Below, piece after piece: positions 27,001 through 34,956 of a DNA stretch of 64,000 bases (within the stretch, counting starts at the first letter, position 1; each line of letters begins with the position of its first letter). The position numbers were made by a program, and so were the translations under genes. The notes beneath the pieces were generated by a model. It was not told the DNA's origin and did not search any database. It saw nothing but the letters and a program-made list of their open reading frames with translations. This DNA is from JAXDAY01 sp034679345. Lineage in GTDB: Bacteria > Eisenbacteria > RBG-16-71-46 > CAIMUX01 > VGJL01. The DNA is taken from the NCBI GenBank assembly GCA_034679345.1, contig JAXDAY010000008.1, forward strand, positions 62,001-126,000. The letters are read 5' to 3'.

Positions 27001-27807
27001 TCACGGGGCGGAAGGAGACGACTCCTCCCAGCGGATCTCCGAGCCCCACGTGCTGTGAGGGATCGCGAAGACCACGATCATGACGGCCGCGGCGACGATG
27101 ACCGCGATCCGAGCCGGTCGGCCCGCCCGAAGCCGCCATAGCGCATAGGCCCAGGCGAGTCCCACGATCAGCGTTTTGTTGTCGGTCAAGTCGAAGCCGA
27201 AGGGCACCCCCGTCCACCAATCGCCGAAGGCCATCTTCTGGACGATCGGACCGAACACGAAGCCGCCCGCGATCAGGAAGATCATCGTGATCCAGGCGAG
27301 GCGGCGCGCTCCTCTCCCCGTGAGCGCTTCGAGCCCCGCGCGGTTCGAGTAAAGCATCGCGGCGAACATCGCGAGAATGTGCGGAATCAGGAACGCGGCG
27401 GGGACGTCTCCCTTGAAGCGAGTGACCGCGGGACGAGGGGGGAATAGCGCGGATTCGCCGTTTGCGGTCAAGCGGACCTGGTACTCGAGCTTTCCCGCTG
27501 GAGCCTGATGCGGGAGAGCGCCCACAAGCCACTCGCCGTCCCGCGTCATGGGACGGGACGAGAAGGCCTCATCGGTCGGGTATCGACGCCAGGCGATCTC
27601 CCCGATGACCGCCGGATCGGCGGCCCGGATCCGGACGGGCTGGTCGCCGGCGCCGCCATGGGAACGGGTCAACCGCGCTGGGATCCGCTGGCCGGCGAGC
27701 TCGATTTCGCCGCGCACCGGATAGGTCGGCCCCGACTTCCTCTGCCAGTACGCCGAGGCCAAGGTGATCAGCAGCGCGAGCAGCCAAAGGGCAAGCGTTC
27801 GGAGCAT
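27001..27807 (-). CDS. Conserved membrane protein of unknown function
   Basis: GGGAGGT precedes the ATG at 27807. One N-terminal membrane helix (residues 4-20) is followed by a periplasmic region of about 110 residues rich in beta strands. Four C-terminal helices (about 135-250) follow, with motifs YSNRAGLEALTG and GFDLTDNKTLIVGLAWAYAL. I do not recognise a characterised family. It converges on the CmpX-like gene with 6 nt between stops. Confidence 0.6.
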   Translation of the reverse strand: MLRTLALWLLALLITLASAYWQRKSGPTYPVRGEIELAGQRIPARLTRSHGGAGDQPVRIRAADPAVIGEIAWRRYPTDEAFSSRPMTRDGEWLVGALPHQAPAGKLEYQVRLTANGESALFPPRPAVTRFKGDVPAAFLIPHILAMFAAMLYSNRAGLEALTGRGARRLAWITMIFLIAGGFVFGPIVQKMAFGDWWTGVPFGFDLTDNKTLIVGLAWAYALWRLRAGRPARIAVIVAAAVMIVVFAIPHSTWGSEIRWEESSPSAP

Positions 27808-27900
27808 GGGCTAGCACCTCCCTGCAAGAATCATCCTTGACTGGGGTCCTGGCACGGTCTCTCCTTCTCGAGTGCCTTCCGAGGCAGAAAGGAGCCAGAC

Positions 27901-28302
27901 ATGCTCAAGGAGTTCAAGGAGTTCCTGCTGAAGACCAATGCTCTGGCGCTCGCCGTCGGCGTCATCATCGGCGGGGCGGTCGGCAAGGTCGTCTCCTCCA
28001 TCGTTGGCGACGTTCTGATGCCCATCATCGGAATCCTGATCCCCGGCGGCGCCTGGCGCACACTGGCGATCCCGATCACGCGTAATGCCGACGGCACCCC
28101 TGCCGCCCAGATCATGGTCGGCAGCCTCCTCGGGAACATCATCGACTTCGTCATCATCGCTTGGGTGGTCTTCATGGTCACCAAGGCGCTCATCAAACCG
28201 GCCCCCGCCCCGCCGGCGCCCCCGACGAAGCAGTGTGGCCAGTGTCTGGAGTCGGTCGCCGCGGAAGCCAAGAAGTGCAAGTTCTGCGGGAGCGCCGTCT
28301 AG
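27901..28302 (+). CDS. mscL: Large-conductance mechanosensitive channel with C-terminal zinc ribbon
   Basis: AGAAAGGAG precedes the ATG. Residues 1-95 are MscL: an amphipathic N-terminal helix (MLKEFKEFLLK), TM1 (LALAVGVIIGGAVGKVVSSI) and TM2 (IIDFVIIAWVVFMVTKAL). The tail after a Pro-rich linker carries two CxxC pairs (CGQC and CKFC), a zinc-ribbon module found in some MscL homologues. MscL releases solutes on severe hypo-osmotic shock, which fits the nearby compatible-solute genes. Its stop codon overlaps that of the convergent acetyltransferase (CTAG). Confidence 0.92.
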   Translation: MLKEFKEFLLKTNALALAVGVIIGGAVGKVVSSIVGDVLMPIIGILIPGGAWRTLAIPITRNADGTPAAQIMVGSLLGNIIDFVIIAWVVFMVTKALIKPAPAPPAPPTKQCGQCLESVAAEAKKCKFCGSAV

Positions 28303-28865
28303 CGGGCTTTTCCGCTCCTCCACTCGCGGTGGAGCAGGCTGTAGACATGGTCGTCGTGGAGCACCCCGCCCAGGAGGTGGTGCTCCCTCAGTGTCGCGTC
28401 CCGATGGAACCCCAGGGCATCGAGCAGGCGAATCGACTTTGCGTTGAACGCGCCCGTCTGGGCGTAGACCTTGTTGAGGCCAAGACCGTCGAAGAGATAG
28501 GCGAGCAGCAAGCCGATCGCTTCGCGCGCGTACCCCTTGCCGCGCGCGGTCGGGGCGGTGATGTATCCGATCTCACACGATCGATTCCTGGGATTGACAT
28601 CGAAGAAGCGCACCTGCCCCACCAGGGTCCCCGTTCCCCTGAGAACGATCCCCAGGACCCCCTGCGAGGCGTTTGGCTCCCTCTTCGCGTGGAGATCACC
28701 GACCTCGCCCGGCGACCGGAGAACCGGCGCCCGGCAGGTTTGGGCGAGGGGATCGCTCTCGAGGATCCACTGCTGCACGAGCGCCGCTTCCCGAGGCTCG
28801 AGCGGGCGCAGGCCGACGCGCCCGCCCGCGAGCGATGGGATCTCGTACCCGTCGGTCACGGCCAC
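28299..28865 (-). CDS. RimJ/RimL-type GNAT acetyltransferase
   Basis: The 188-residue protein begins with GTG at 28865, 2 nt after the thrS stop. The GNAT core includes VGLRPLEPREAALVQQW, the acetyl-CoA site TARGKGYAREAIGLLLAYLF and the C-terminal LGFHRDATLREHHLLGG, typical of ribosomal-protein or small-molecule acetyltransferases. The substrate is unknown. It is probably transcribed with thrS. Confidence 0.8.
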   Translation of the reverse strand: MAVTDGYEIPSLAGGRVGLRPLEPREAALVQQWILESDPLAQTCRAPVLRSPGEVGDLHAKREPNASQGVLGIVLRGTGTLVGQVRFFDVNPRNRSCEIGYITAPTARGKGYAREAIGLLLAYLFDGLGLNKVYAQTGAFNAKSIRLLDALGFHRDATLREHHLLGGVLHDDHVYSLLHREWRSGKAR

Positions 28866-28867
28866 GA

Positions 28868-30700
28868 CTACGCCGACGCCCCCTCTGGCTTCACATGGGC
28901 GCGTTCGCGGATCTCCGCGAGCACCCGCTCCCGGAAGAGCTCGAAGGGGACCGTCTCCTGCTCCTTGCGGCGGTAGCGGCGCACCGTGACCTGGCCCTGC
29001 TCCGCCTCGCGCCGGCCGATCACGAGGACGATCGGGATCTTCTGGGTGGTCGCGTTGCGGATCTTCTTGTTGAGCGAGTGCGGAAGATCGTCCACCTCGG
29101 CGCGGACGAAGTCGGCCCGTAGCCGGTCGCGCAGCCCGAAGGCATAGTCCAACAGATCGTCGCTGATCGTGATGATCTGGACCTGCACGGGCGCGAGCCA
29201 GGTCGGGAACGCGCCGCCGTAGTGCTCGATCAGGAAGGAGAGCATGCGCTCGTGGGTCGATAGCGGGGCGCGGTGGATGATCGCGGGGCGCAATTCCTGC
29301 CCGTGCTCGTCGATGTAGGTCAGATCGAAGCGCAGAGCGGATATATAGTCGAGCTGAATCGTGGAGACGGTCTCCTCGCGCCCCAAGAGATTCTTGAACT
29401 GGATGTCGATCTTCGGCCCGTAGAAGGCCGCTTCGCCGAAACCCTCCTCGTAGGGCACGCCCGCCTCGTGGAGCGCCTCGCGGAGAAGCACCTCAGACTT
29501 CGTCCAGAGATCCTCGTCGTCGTGGTACTTCTCGCGGTTCGCCGGATCGTGGACGGAGAATCTGTTCGAGTAGTTCTTCAGCTCGAAGACCCCGTAGAGC
29601 TCCCTGTACATGTTGAGAAGCGAGATCGACTCCGCCTTCACCTGATCGTTGGTGCAGTAGATGTGGGCGTCGTTCATGGTAAGACCGCGCACGCGCAGCA
29701 GGCCGGCCAGCTCGCCCGACTTCTCGAAGCGGTAGCAGGTCCCGTACTCCGCGAGCCGCAAGGGGAGCTCGCGGTAGGATCGGGGCCGGCACTTGAAGAT
29801 CATGTGATGGATCGGGCAGTTCATCGGCTTCATGTAGAAGACTTCTTCCCGCCCTTCCTCCTCGAACCGCATCGGCGGGAACATGCTCTCCTTGTAGTAG
29901 GGAAGATGGCCGCTGCGAATGAAGAGCTCCTGATGCGCGAGGTGCGGGGTCGCCACGCGCCGGTAACCGTAGCGAAACTCGGTTTCCTTCGCGAGCTTCT
30001 CGATCTCGTCGCGCAAGACCGTCCCGTTCGGAAGCCACAGCGGGAGCCCCTTGCCGATCTCCTCCTCGATGTGGAAGATGTCGAGCTCCCTTCCCAGCTT
30101 CCGGTGGTCGTGCTCTTGGGCAATCCGTCGACGCTCGAGATGCGCCTCGAGCTCCGCCTTGGTCAAGAAGGCGAATCCGTAGATGCGAGTGAGCATCTTG
30201 TTCTTCTCGTCCCCGCGCCAATAGGCTCCCGCGATCGAGTCGAGCGTGAAACCGTCGAGAGGGATCTCCTCCGCCGAGACGACGTGAGGACCTTCGCACA
30301 TGTCGACGAAGGGACCGCTCGAGTAGAATGAGATCACGCTCACGCCCTTGGCCTTCAGATCGCCCGCCGCCTCGACCTTGTAGGGCTGGCCCATCGTGGC
30401 GATCCGCGCGAGTGCTTCGTCGGAAGCCATCTCCTCGCGCACGAACTCGACGTTTGAGCGGATGATCTCGCGCATCCGTTTCTCGATTCGAGGCAGATCC
30501 TCTACCGTGATGGGTTCGGACAGCTCGAAGTCGTAGTAGAAGCCGTGCTCGACGGGCGGGCCGAAACCGAGTTTCGTCCCCGGCCGGGTCTCGACGACGG
30601 CCTGGGCCATGATGTGGGCGAGGGAGTGCCGGATACAGTAGAGCCGGCGTCCGTCAGCGGAGAGAGATTCCGCTTCCCGTGCGATCTCTTGGTCTTGCAT
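28868..30700 (-). CDS. thrS: Threonyl-tRNA synthetase lacking the N-terminal TGS domain
   Basis: The 610 residues cover the editing domain (HSLAHIMAQAV at residues 25-35, DMCEGPH near 134) and the class II core (motif 2 region YRFEKSGELAGLLRVRGLT, zinc-site Cys in MNCPIHHMIFK, motif 3 IHRAPLSTHERML) plus the anticodon domain. It charges tRNA-Thr. The usual TGS domain (about 60 residues) is missing: the chain begins 23 residues before the editing motif. No ribosome site of note precedes the upstream bases. Confidence 0.95.
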   Translation of the reverse strand: MQDQEIAREAESLSADGRRLYCIRHSLAHIMAQAVVETRPGTKLGFGPPVEHGFYYDFELSEPITVEDLPRIEKRMREIIRSNVEFVREEMASDEALARIATMGQPYKVEAAGDLKAKGVSVISFYSSGPFVDMCEGPHVVSAEEIPLDGFTLDSIAGAYWRGDEKNKMLTRIYGFAFLTKAELEAHLERRRIAQEHDHRKLGRELDIFHIEEEIGKGLPLWLPNGTVLRDEIEKLAKETEFRYGYRRVATPHLAHQELFIRSGHLPYYKESMFPPMRFEEEGREEVFYMKPMNCPIHHMIFKCRPRSYRELPLRLAEYGTCYRFEKSGELAGLLRVRGLTMNDAHIYCTNDQVKAESISLLNMYRELYGVFELKNYSNRFSVHDPANREKYHDDEDLWTKSEVLLREALHEAGVPYEEGFGEAAFYGPKIDIQFKNLLGREETVSTIQLDYISALRFDLTYIDEHGQELRPAIIHRAPLSTHERMLSFLIEHYGGAFPTWLAPVQVQIITISDDLLDYAFGLRDRLRADFVRAEVDDLPHSLNKKIRNATTQKIPIVLVIGRREAEQGQVTVRRYRRKEQETVPFELFRERVLAEIRERAHVKPEGASA

Positions 30701-30791
30701 GATTCTCCCGGATTGAAGTTGAGTTTCGGCTAGGTTACGGAGTCCGATCGATTGCTGTCAACTTTCACCCTGATGGGCCTCTGAGGGACGC

Positions 30792-32048
30792 ATGCGACGT
30801 CCCTTGCTCGGCATTCTCCTCTTCGCGGTCCTTCTGCGCCTGCTCTTCAGTTTCGTCTACGTCCGGGGCGTCCAGCACGTTCGTCCCGAGCACGAGATCA
30901 CCGACGGCTACAACCTCATCGCCGAGAACCTGGTCCGGGGGCTTGGATACCGCCAGCTTGCCGAATGGCCCGAGAGCGTCGTCCGCCCGCCAGGATACCC
31001 CCTCTTCCTCTTCGGGCTCTTCAAGCTCTTCGGCGTCGACTACCTCGTCGTGCAGATCGCCCAGGCTCTGCTGGGAGCGCTGGGGTGCTACCTTCTCTTC
31101 CGCCTCGGCTCGTGGGTCTCTTCCAGGAGGACCGGCCTTGCCGCGGCATCGCTCTATGCGGTCTACCCGAACTCGATCGAGTACTCCGCCCGGCTCTATG
31201 CGGAGAACATCTACTTTCCACTCTTCATCGGGCTCGCCTATCTCCTTTGCCGCGCGTCGTTCGAGCGCTCCGCCCTTCGCGGCGCCGCCGCCGGCGCAGT
31301 CTGGGGGCTCGGAGTTCTGACCCGCGGCACGCTCCTGGCGCTGCCCTTCGCCTTGCCCATCGGGATCGCCATCTCCCGCGCGCATCGAGCATCCCCCTCT
31401 CGCATGAGCCGCTGGCTCTTGCCTGCCGCGGCCGCCGCGATCCTCGTGATGGCGCCATGGACCCTGCGCAACTTCCGACTCACCGGAGACTTCGTTCCCG
31501 TTTCCGCCTGGGGGTGGGCCCCCTTCTATCACGGGCTTCAGTGCTCGAAGCGGATGCTCCAGTGGGACGATCTGCGCAAGATCGACAAGGAAGCGGAGAT
31601 CCGGCGGCACGAGATCGTCGTCGAGCGGCTCTACGCCGGGGACCGCACGAAGGCCTTCTCCTCGGCCCGCGAGGCGCTCAGACATGAGGGGGTGGCCCGG
31701 GATCTCGTGTTCGAGGAGATCCGGCGCGACCCCCTGGGGACGGCCTTGCGCGCCATCGCAGGGGTCCCTTTCGCGTGGTTCCTGACGCTCGGCCCGAAGA
31801 TGCGGATCGTCAGTCTGGCGATTCATCTCTTCCTCCTGCTGCTCTTCCTTGCGGGGGCGCGCCGGATGGCGAGGGCGCCGGGTCAGGAGTTTTCGCGGGC
31901 CTGGCCTGCCCTGGGGCTGATCCTCTTCGTCAACGTCTTCCAGGCCGTCGTCTTCCCGCATGTCCGGTATATGTCCCCCGCGATTGCGGTATCCTTCATC
32001 TTCTCGGGTTCGTACTTGGCCGCCCGGCTCGACAGGAGGAAGGTTTGA
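30792..32048 (+). CDS. Dolichyl-phosphate-mannose mannosyltransferase-like membrane glycosyltransferase (GT39/GT83 type)
   Basis: The 418-residue integral membrane protein has about nine to ten helices. An N-terminal loop carries the family-like acidic motif (EHEITDGYNLIAENLVRG) and VRPPGYPLFLFGLFKLFG. Such enzymes use polyprenyl-phosphate sugars to glycosylate proteins or lipids on the outer face of the inner membrane. The next gene, a polyprenyl-phosphate sugar synthase, overlaps its stop, so they form a donor-transferase pair. Confidence 0.75.
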   Translation: MRRPLLGILLFAVLLRLLFSFVYVRGVQHVRPEHEITDGYNLIAENLVRGLGYRQLAEWPESVVRPPGYPLFLFGLFKLFGVDYLVVQIAQALLGALGCYLLFRLGSWVSSRRTGLAAASLYAVYPNSIEYSARLYAENIYFPLFIGLAYLLCRASFERSALRGAAAGAVWGLGVLTRGTLLALPFALPIGIAISRAHRASPSRMSRWLLPAAAAAILVMAPWTLRNFRLTGDFVPVSAWGWAPFYHGLQCSKRMLQWDDLRKIDKEAEIRRHEIVVERLYAGDRTKAFSSAREALRHEGVARDLVFEEIRRDPLGTALRAIAGVPFAWFLTLGPKMRIVSLAIHLFLLLLFLAGARRMARAPGQEFSRAWPALGLILFVNVFQAVVFPHVRYMSPAIAVSFIFSGSYLAARLDRRKV

Positions 32049-32773
32049 AGCTCAGCATCCTGGTGCCCGTCTACAACGAGGAGCGGACCCTGGCTGAGAT
32101 CCTCGACCGCGTGCTCGCCGTCGACCTCGCCGCCGAGAAGGAGGTGATCGTCGTTGACGACGCCTCCACGGACGGCACCGCCGCCGTGCTCTCGCGCTAC
32201 TCCGATCGGGTGACGGTAGTCCGGCACGAGCGCAACCGCGGCAAAGGAGCAGCCCTTCGAACGGCGCTCCGTCACGCGACGGGCGATTATGTGGTGCCCC
32301 AGGATGCCGATCTGGAGTACGAGCCCGCCGATCTGAGTTCGCTTCTCGCCGCGGCCCGGGAGCGCGGAGCGCGCGTCGTCTACGGCTCCAGGCGCCTCCA
32401 TCGCGCCAACAAGCAGTACTCCGCTCTCTCGTTCTACCTCGGAGGGATTCTGGTGACCTGGGTAGCCAACCTGCTCTATGGGCTGCGCTTGACCGATGAG
32501 CCGACCTGCTACAAGCTCGTCGATCGCACGCTGATCGAGGCGATGGACCTCCAGTGCGAGCGGTTCGAGTTCTGCGCCGAGGTGACCGCGAAGGCTGCCC
32601 GGATGAAGGAGTCGATCCTCGAGGTCCCGATCAGCTACCGCCCCCGGCACATGGATGAAGGCAAGAAGATAGGCGCAAGGGACGGATTAGAGACAATTCA
32701 GACCTTGATCCGGTACCTCCGCTGGCGCCCTACGAACGATCGCCCGTCCCGGTCTTTCTCTATTTCATCATAA
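32045..32773 (+). CDS. Polyprenyl-phosphate sugar synthase-like family 2 glycosyltransferase
   Basis: The start is TTG at 32045, overlapping the TGA of the previous gene, with AGGAGGAAGG upstream. The 242-residue protein has GT2 motifs LVPVYNEERTL, VVDDASTDGT, RNRGKGAALRTAL, QDADLEYEP and DEPTCYKLVDR, as in dolichol-phosphate mannose synthases without membrane helices. It likely makes the lipid-linked sugar used by its upstream partner. The 3' end is noticeably less GC-rich. Confidence 0.8.
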   Translation: MKLSILVPVYNEERTLAEILDRVLAVDLAAEKEVIVVDDASTDGTAAVLSRYSDRVTVVRHERNRGKGAALRTALRHATGDYVVPQDADLEYEPADLSSLLAAARERGARVVYGSRRLHRANKQYSALSFYLGGILVTWVANLLYGLRLTDEPTCYKLVDRTLIEAMDLQCERFEFCAEVTAKAARMKESILEVPISYRPRHMDEGKKIGARDGLETIQTLIRYLRWRPTNDRPSRSFSISS

Positions 32774-32867
32774 TCGATTATATTACTGCGCCTTAGACCA
32801 CTCGCACTTTCCGTATTGAGCAGGGAACCTAATGCTCCATATCATGTAGAAAGCGCGACCAATCGGT

Positions 32868-32881
32868 CGAAACCGGTTTCG
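32868..32881. promoter_or_regulatory. Perfect 14-bp palindrome upstream of the Cys-rich PDZ gene
   Basis: CGAAACCGGTTTCG is fully palindromic and lies 35 bp before the ATG, where a repressor site would be expected. The bound protein is unknown. Confidence 0.4.
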
Positions 32882-32915
32882 TGAGGCAGGCAGCAAGGCA
32901 AACCACGGGAGGACG

Positions 32916-33560
32916 ATGATGAACTGGAAGAATACGATCGCTGCGTTGGCGATGGTCGGGATGGTCGGCATCGCGGCGGAGGCCTATGCGGGGGGCGCGT
33001 GTTGCCCCTCGGGCAAGACCAAGATGACCCAGGCCGGCGGGTCGAGCGGTTCTTGCGGGAGCATGCAGAAGTCGGCGGACAAGGGCGGTTCCTGCGGAAC
33101 GATGGCGAAGGGTTCCGGAGCATGCACGGGAACCGCCTCGATGCACTGCGACATGTCGCCGGCTGAGTGCGAGCAGATGCTTCGCGCCTACTACCAGGAT
33201 CATGGTTGGCTCGGGGCGGATCTCATCTGCGAGGACGGGACGATCTGTCAGCCGAAGATCACCAAGGTCGCGGCTGGAAGCCCGGCCGAAGCCGCGGGAT
33301 TTCGCGCGGGCGATCTCGTCGTCTCCATGAACGGCATCAAGTACTCGAAGGAGACCGAGGCGTCGATCCACGAGACGATCGAGAAGGGATTTCGTGTCGG
33401 CGACACCGTCACCTACACGGTGACGCGCGACGGGAAGTCCGCAACCCTTCAGGCGACGCTCGTCCGGATCCCGGATGCGGCGCTCAAGGAGTTGATCGCC
33501 TCCCATGCGGGCGCGCACAAGTCCGCGGCGGCGGGCGATAAGGCGGAGAACGTCCGCTAG
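32916..33560 (+). CDS. Secreted cysteine-rich PDZ-domain protein
   Basis: GGGAGG precedes the ATG at 32916 (a second ATG follows at once). A signal peptide (ending AEAYAGG) leads into a low-complexity region, about residues 24-80. It has CC, CGSM, CGTM, AC and HCDMSPAEC cysteines and many Gly, Ser, Lys and Met. A PDZ domain follows (about 95-185: KVAAGSPAEAAGFRAGDLVVSMNGI), with no protease domain. The Cys/Met-rich segment suggests metal binding or disulfide cross-linking in the periplasm. The function is not known. A terminator follows. Confidence 0.65.
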   Translation: MMNWKNTIAALAMVGMVGIAAEAYAGGACCPSGKTKMTQAGGSSGSCGSMQKSADKGGSCGTMAKGSGACTGTASMHCDMSPAECEQMLRAYYQDHGWLGADLICEDGTICQPKITKVAAGSPAEAAGFRAGDLVVSMNGIKYSKETEASIHETIEKGFRVGDTVTYTVTRDGKSATLQATLVRIPDAALKELIASHAGAHKSAAAGDKAENVR

Positions 33561-33589
33561 CTTTCCGGTTCGTTCATTGAAAGACGAGT

Positions 33590-33623
33590 GGCCCGGCGGG
33601 AACGCTCCTGCCGGGCCTCTTTT
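33590..33623 (+). terminator. Rho-independent terminator
   Basis: GGCCCGGCGGG (33590-33600) can pair with CCTGCCGGGCC (33607-33617) around AACGCT, followed by TCTTTT. Confidence 0.8.
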
Positions 33624-33654
33624 CGCGCCGCATTAGCCTCCCCGGTCCGGGCGG

Positions 33655-34956
33655 CTATTGCCTCGGAGTCCCCGCCCTCGAGCGAAACCAAGCCTCGGAG
33701 CCTACCCTCAGGCGCTCCGAGACGAGGCGGGGTGGCGGGGCGCCCGACTCAGTCGTCCCGAAGGGCCCTCCCGTGAGGCCGAGGTCGGATCGCGTCCCGT
33801 CCCGATCCGTGCGCGTCGTGTCCCCCGCGTCGATGAGCGGACTCCCCTTCGGAAGACGGAAGTCCACGGGGCCCCGGAAGAGCGGCCTCGGCGCGACGCG
33901 TCGATCGGGAACGGCTTCACCGAGCTCAGATCTCCAGTCGCCCGCCGCGTTGCCGCCCGTCGCATTCCATGTGACGGGGAAACGACTCGACTCCCCGGCG
34001 TGCCAGATCCCCACGCGCGGGCAGACCCACTCCTGACGCCAGCCATTGTCCGCGATGATGTTGTTCGCGGCGAGACCTGTCGCGGACTCGCTCCAGACGG
34101 CGAAACCGCAGTTGCCGTTTCGCACAATGACGTTGTGCGTGGCCTCGAGATCGGAGTCCCCGGTCGCGATGATCCCCCACCCGAGATTGTCGAAGACTGC
34201 GTTGTTGCGAACGATCGCGCGCGACTGGCCGAAGGTCCCGATTCCCTTCCAGTAGCCCGAGACGCGGTTTCGCATCACGATCGCCGTCGCGTCCCACGTG
34301 ATTCCGACCCCGGCGCCCCTTCCCTGTTCGATGACGTTGTCCGCAATCACCGCGACGGCGCCCCGGTAGAGCGCCACGCCATCCCACCCGTTGTTCAGGA
34401 TCCGGCAGGAGCGGACATCAATCTCGGCCCCCTCCCTTCCGACCAGACCGGCGATCCCCACCACGACATCCCGTGCGCGATCGGTGTTGTCGCGCAGATG
34501 CAGGTTCTCGAGCCGGGCGCGGGATCGTCGCACCACGACCGCGCCGTCGCTGGCCCGCCCGTCGGGATCCCGCTTCCCACCGGTCACGGACAGGTCGCGG
34601 ATCAGCACATCGGAGTCCTCCAGGTAAAGGCCGTAGCCTGCGCTGGTCACGAGGGTGGTCGACTCCGGACCGGAGCCGATCAGGGCGAGCCGCTTCCCGC
34701 TGATCCGAAAGCCGATCGAGGCGTTCGCGCCTTCGAAGGGATCGAGGCAGTTTCCGCAGAGGGGATCCATAAAAAGCGTCGGCGTCGCCGTGTAGATGCC
34801 CGGCGCGAGACGGAGGGTGTCGCCCTCGGTAGCCCGGTCGATCCGTCGCTGGAGTGCTGCGGAACGATCGGGAGCGCCACCCAATCTCCCCCATTGTGTC
34901 GTCTCAACACCCAAAACCAGCGCAAAAGAGAGCCCCAGGAGGGGCTCGAGCCTCAC
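33655..34956 (-). CDS. Right-handed parallel beta-helix (NosD/pectate-lyase-like) protein
   Basis: The GTG at 34956 overlaps the stop of the asparagine-synthetase-like gene (GTGA). The 433 residues show many beta-helix coils with repeated asparagine ladders (LENLHLRDNTD, RILNNGWDGVALYRG, AIVRNNAVFDNLGWGI, THNVIVRNGNCGFAVW, AANNIIADNG), as in NosD or pectate-lyase folds. The C-terminus holds the DAGDT motif (SPLIDAGDTTRTD) common in such secreted proteins. A hydrophobic N-terminus (LLGLSFALVLGV) may export it. It could bind or cleave a polysaccharide; no catalytic set is clear. Confidence 0.7.
   Translation of the reverse strand: MRLEPLLGLSFALVLGVETTQWGRLGGAPDRSAALQRRIDRATEGDTLRLAPGIYTATPTLFMDPLCGNCLDPFEGANASIGFRISGKRLALIGSGPESTTLVTSAGYGLYLEDSDVLIRDLSVTGGKRDPDGRASDGAVVVRRSRARLENLHLRDNTDRARDVVVGIAGLVGREGAEIDVRSCRILNNGWDGVALYRGAVAVIADNVIEQGRGAGVGITWDATAIVMRNRVSGYWKGIGTFGQSRAIVRNNAVFDNLGWGIIATGDSDLEATHNVIVRNGNCGFAVWSESATGLAANNIIADNGWRQEWVCPRVGIWHAGESSRFPVTWNATGGNAAGDWRSELGEAVPDRRVAPRPLFRGPVDFRLPKGSPLIDAGDTTRTDRDGTRSDLGLTGGPFGTTESGAPPPRLVSERLRVGSEAWFRSRAGTPRQ

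Noticed and set aside
32770..32781. 12-bp palindrome ATAATCGATTAT at the end of the glycosyltransferase gene
   Set aside because: It overlaps the stop codon in a short AT-rich stretch and is too short to interpret.
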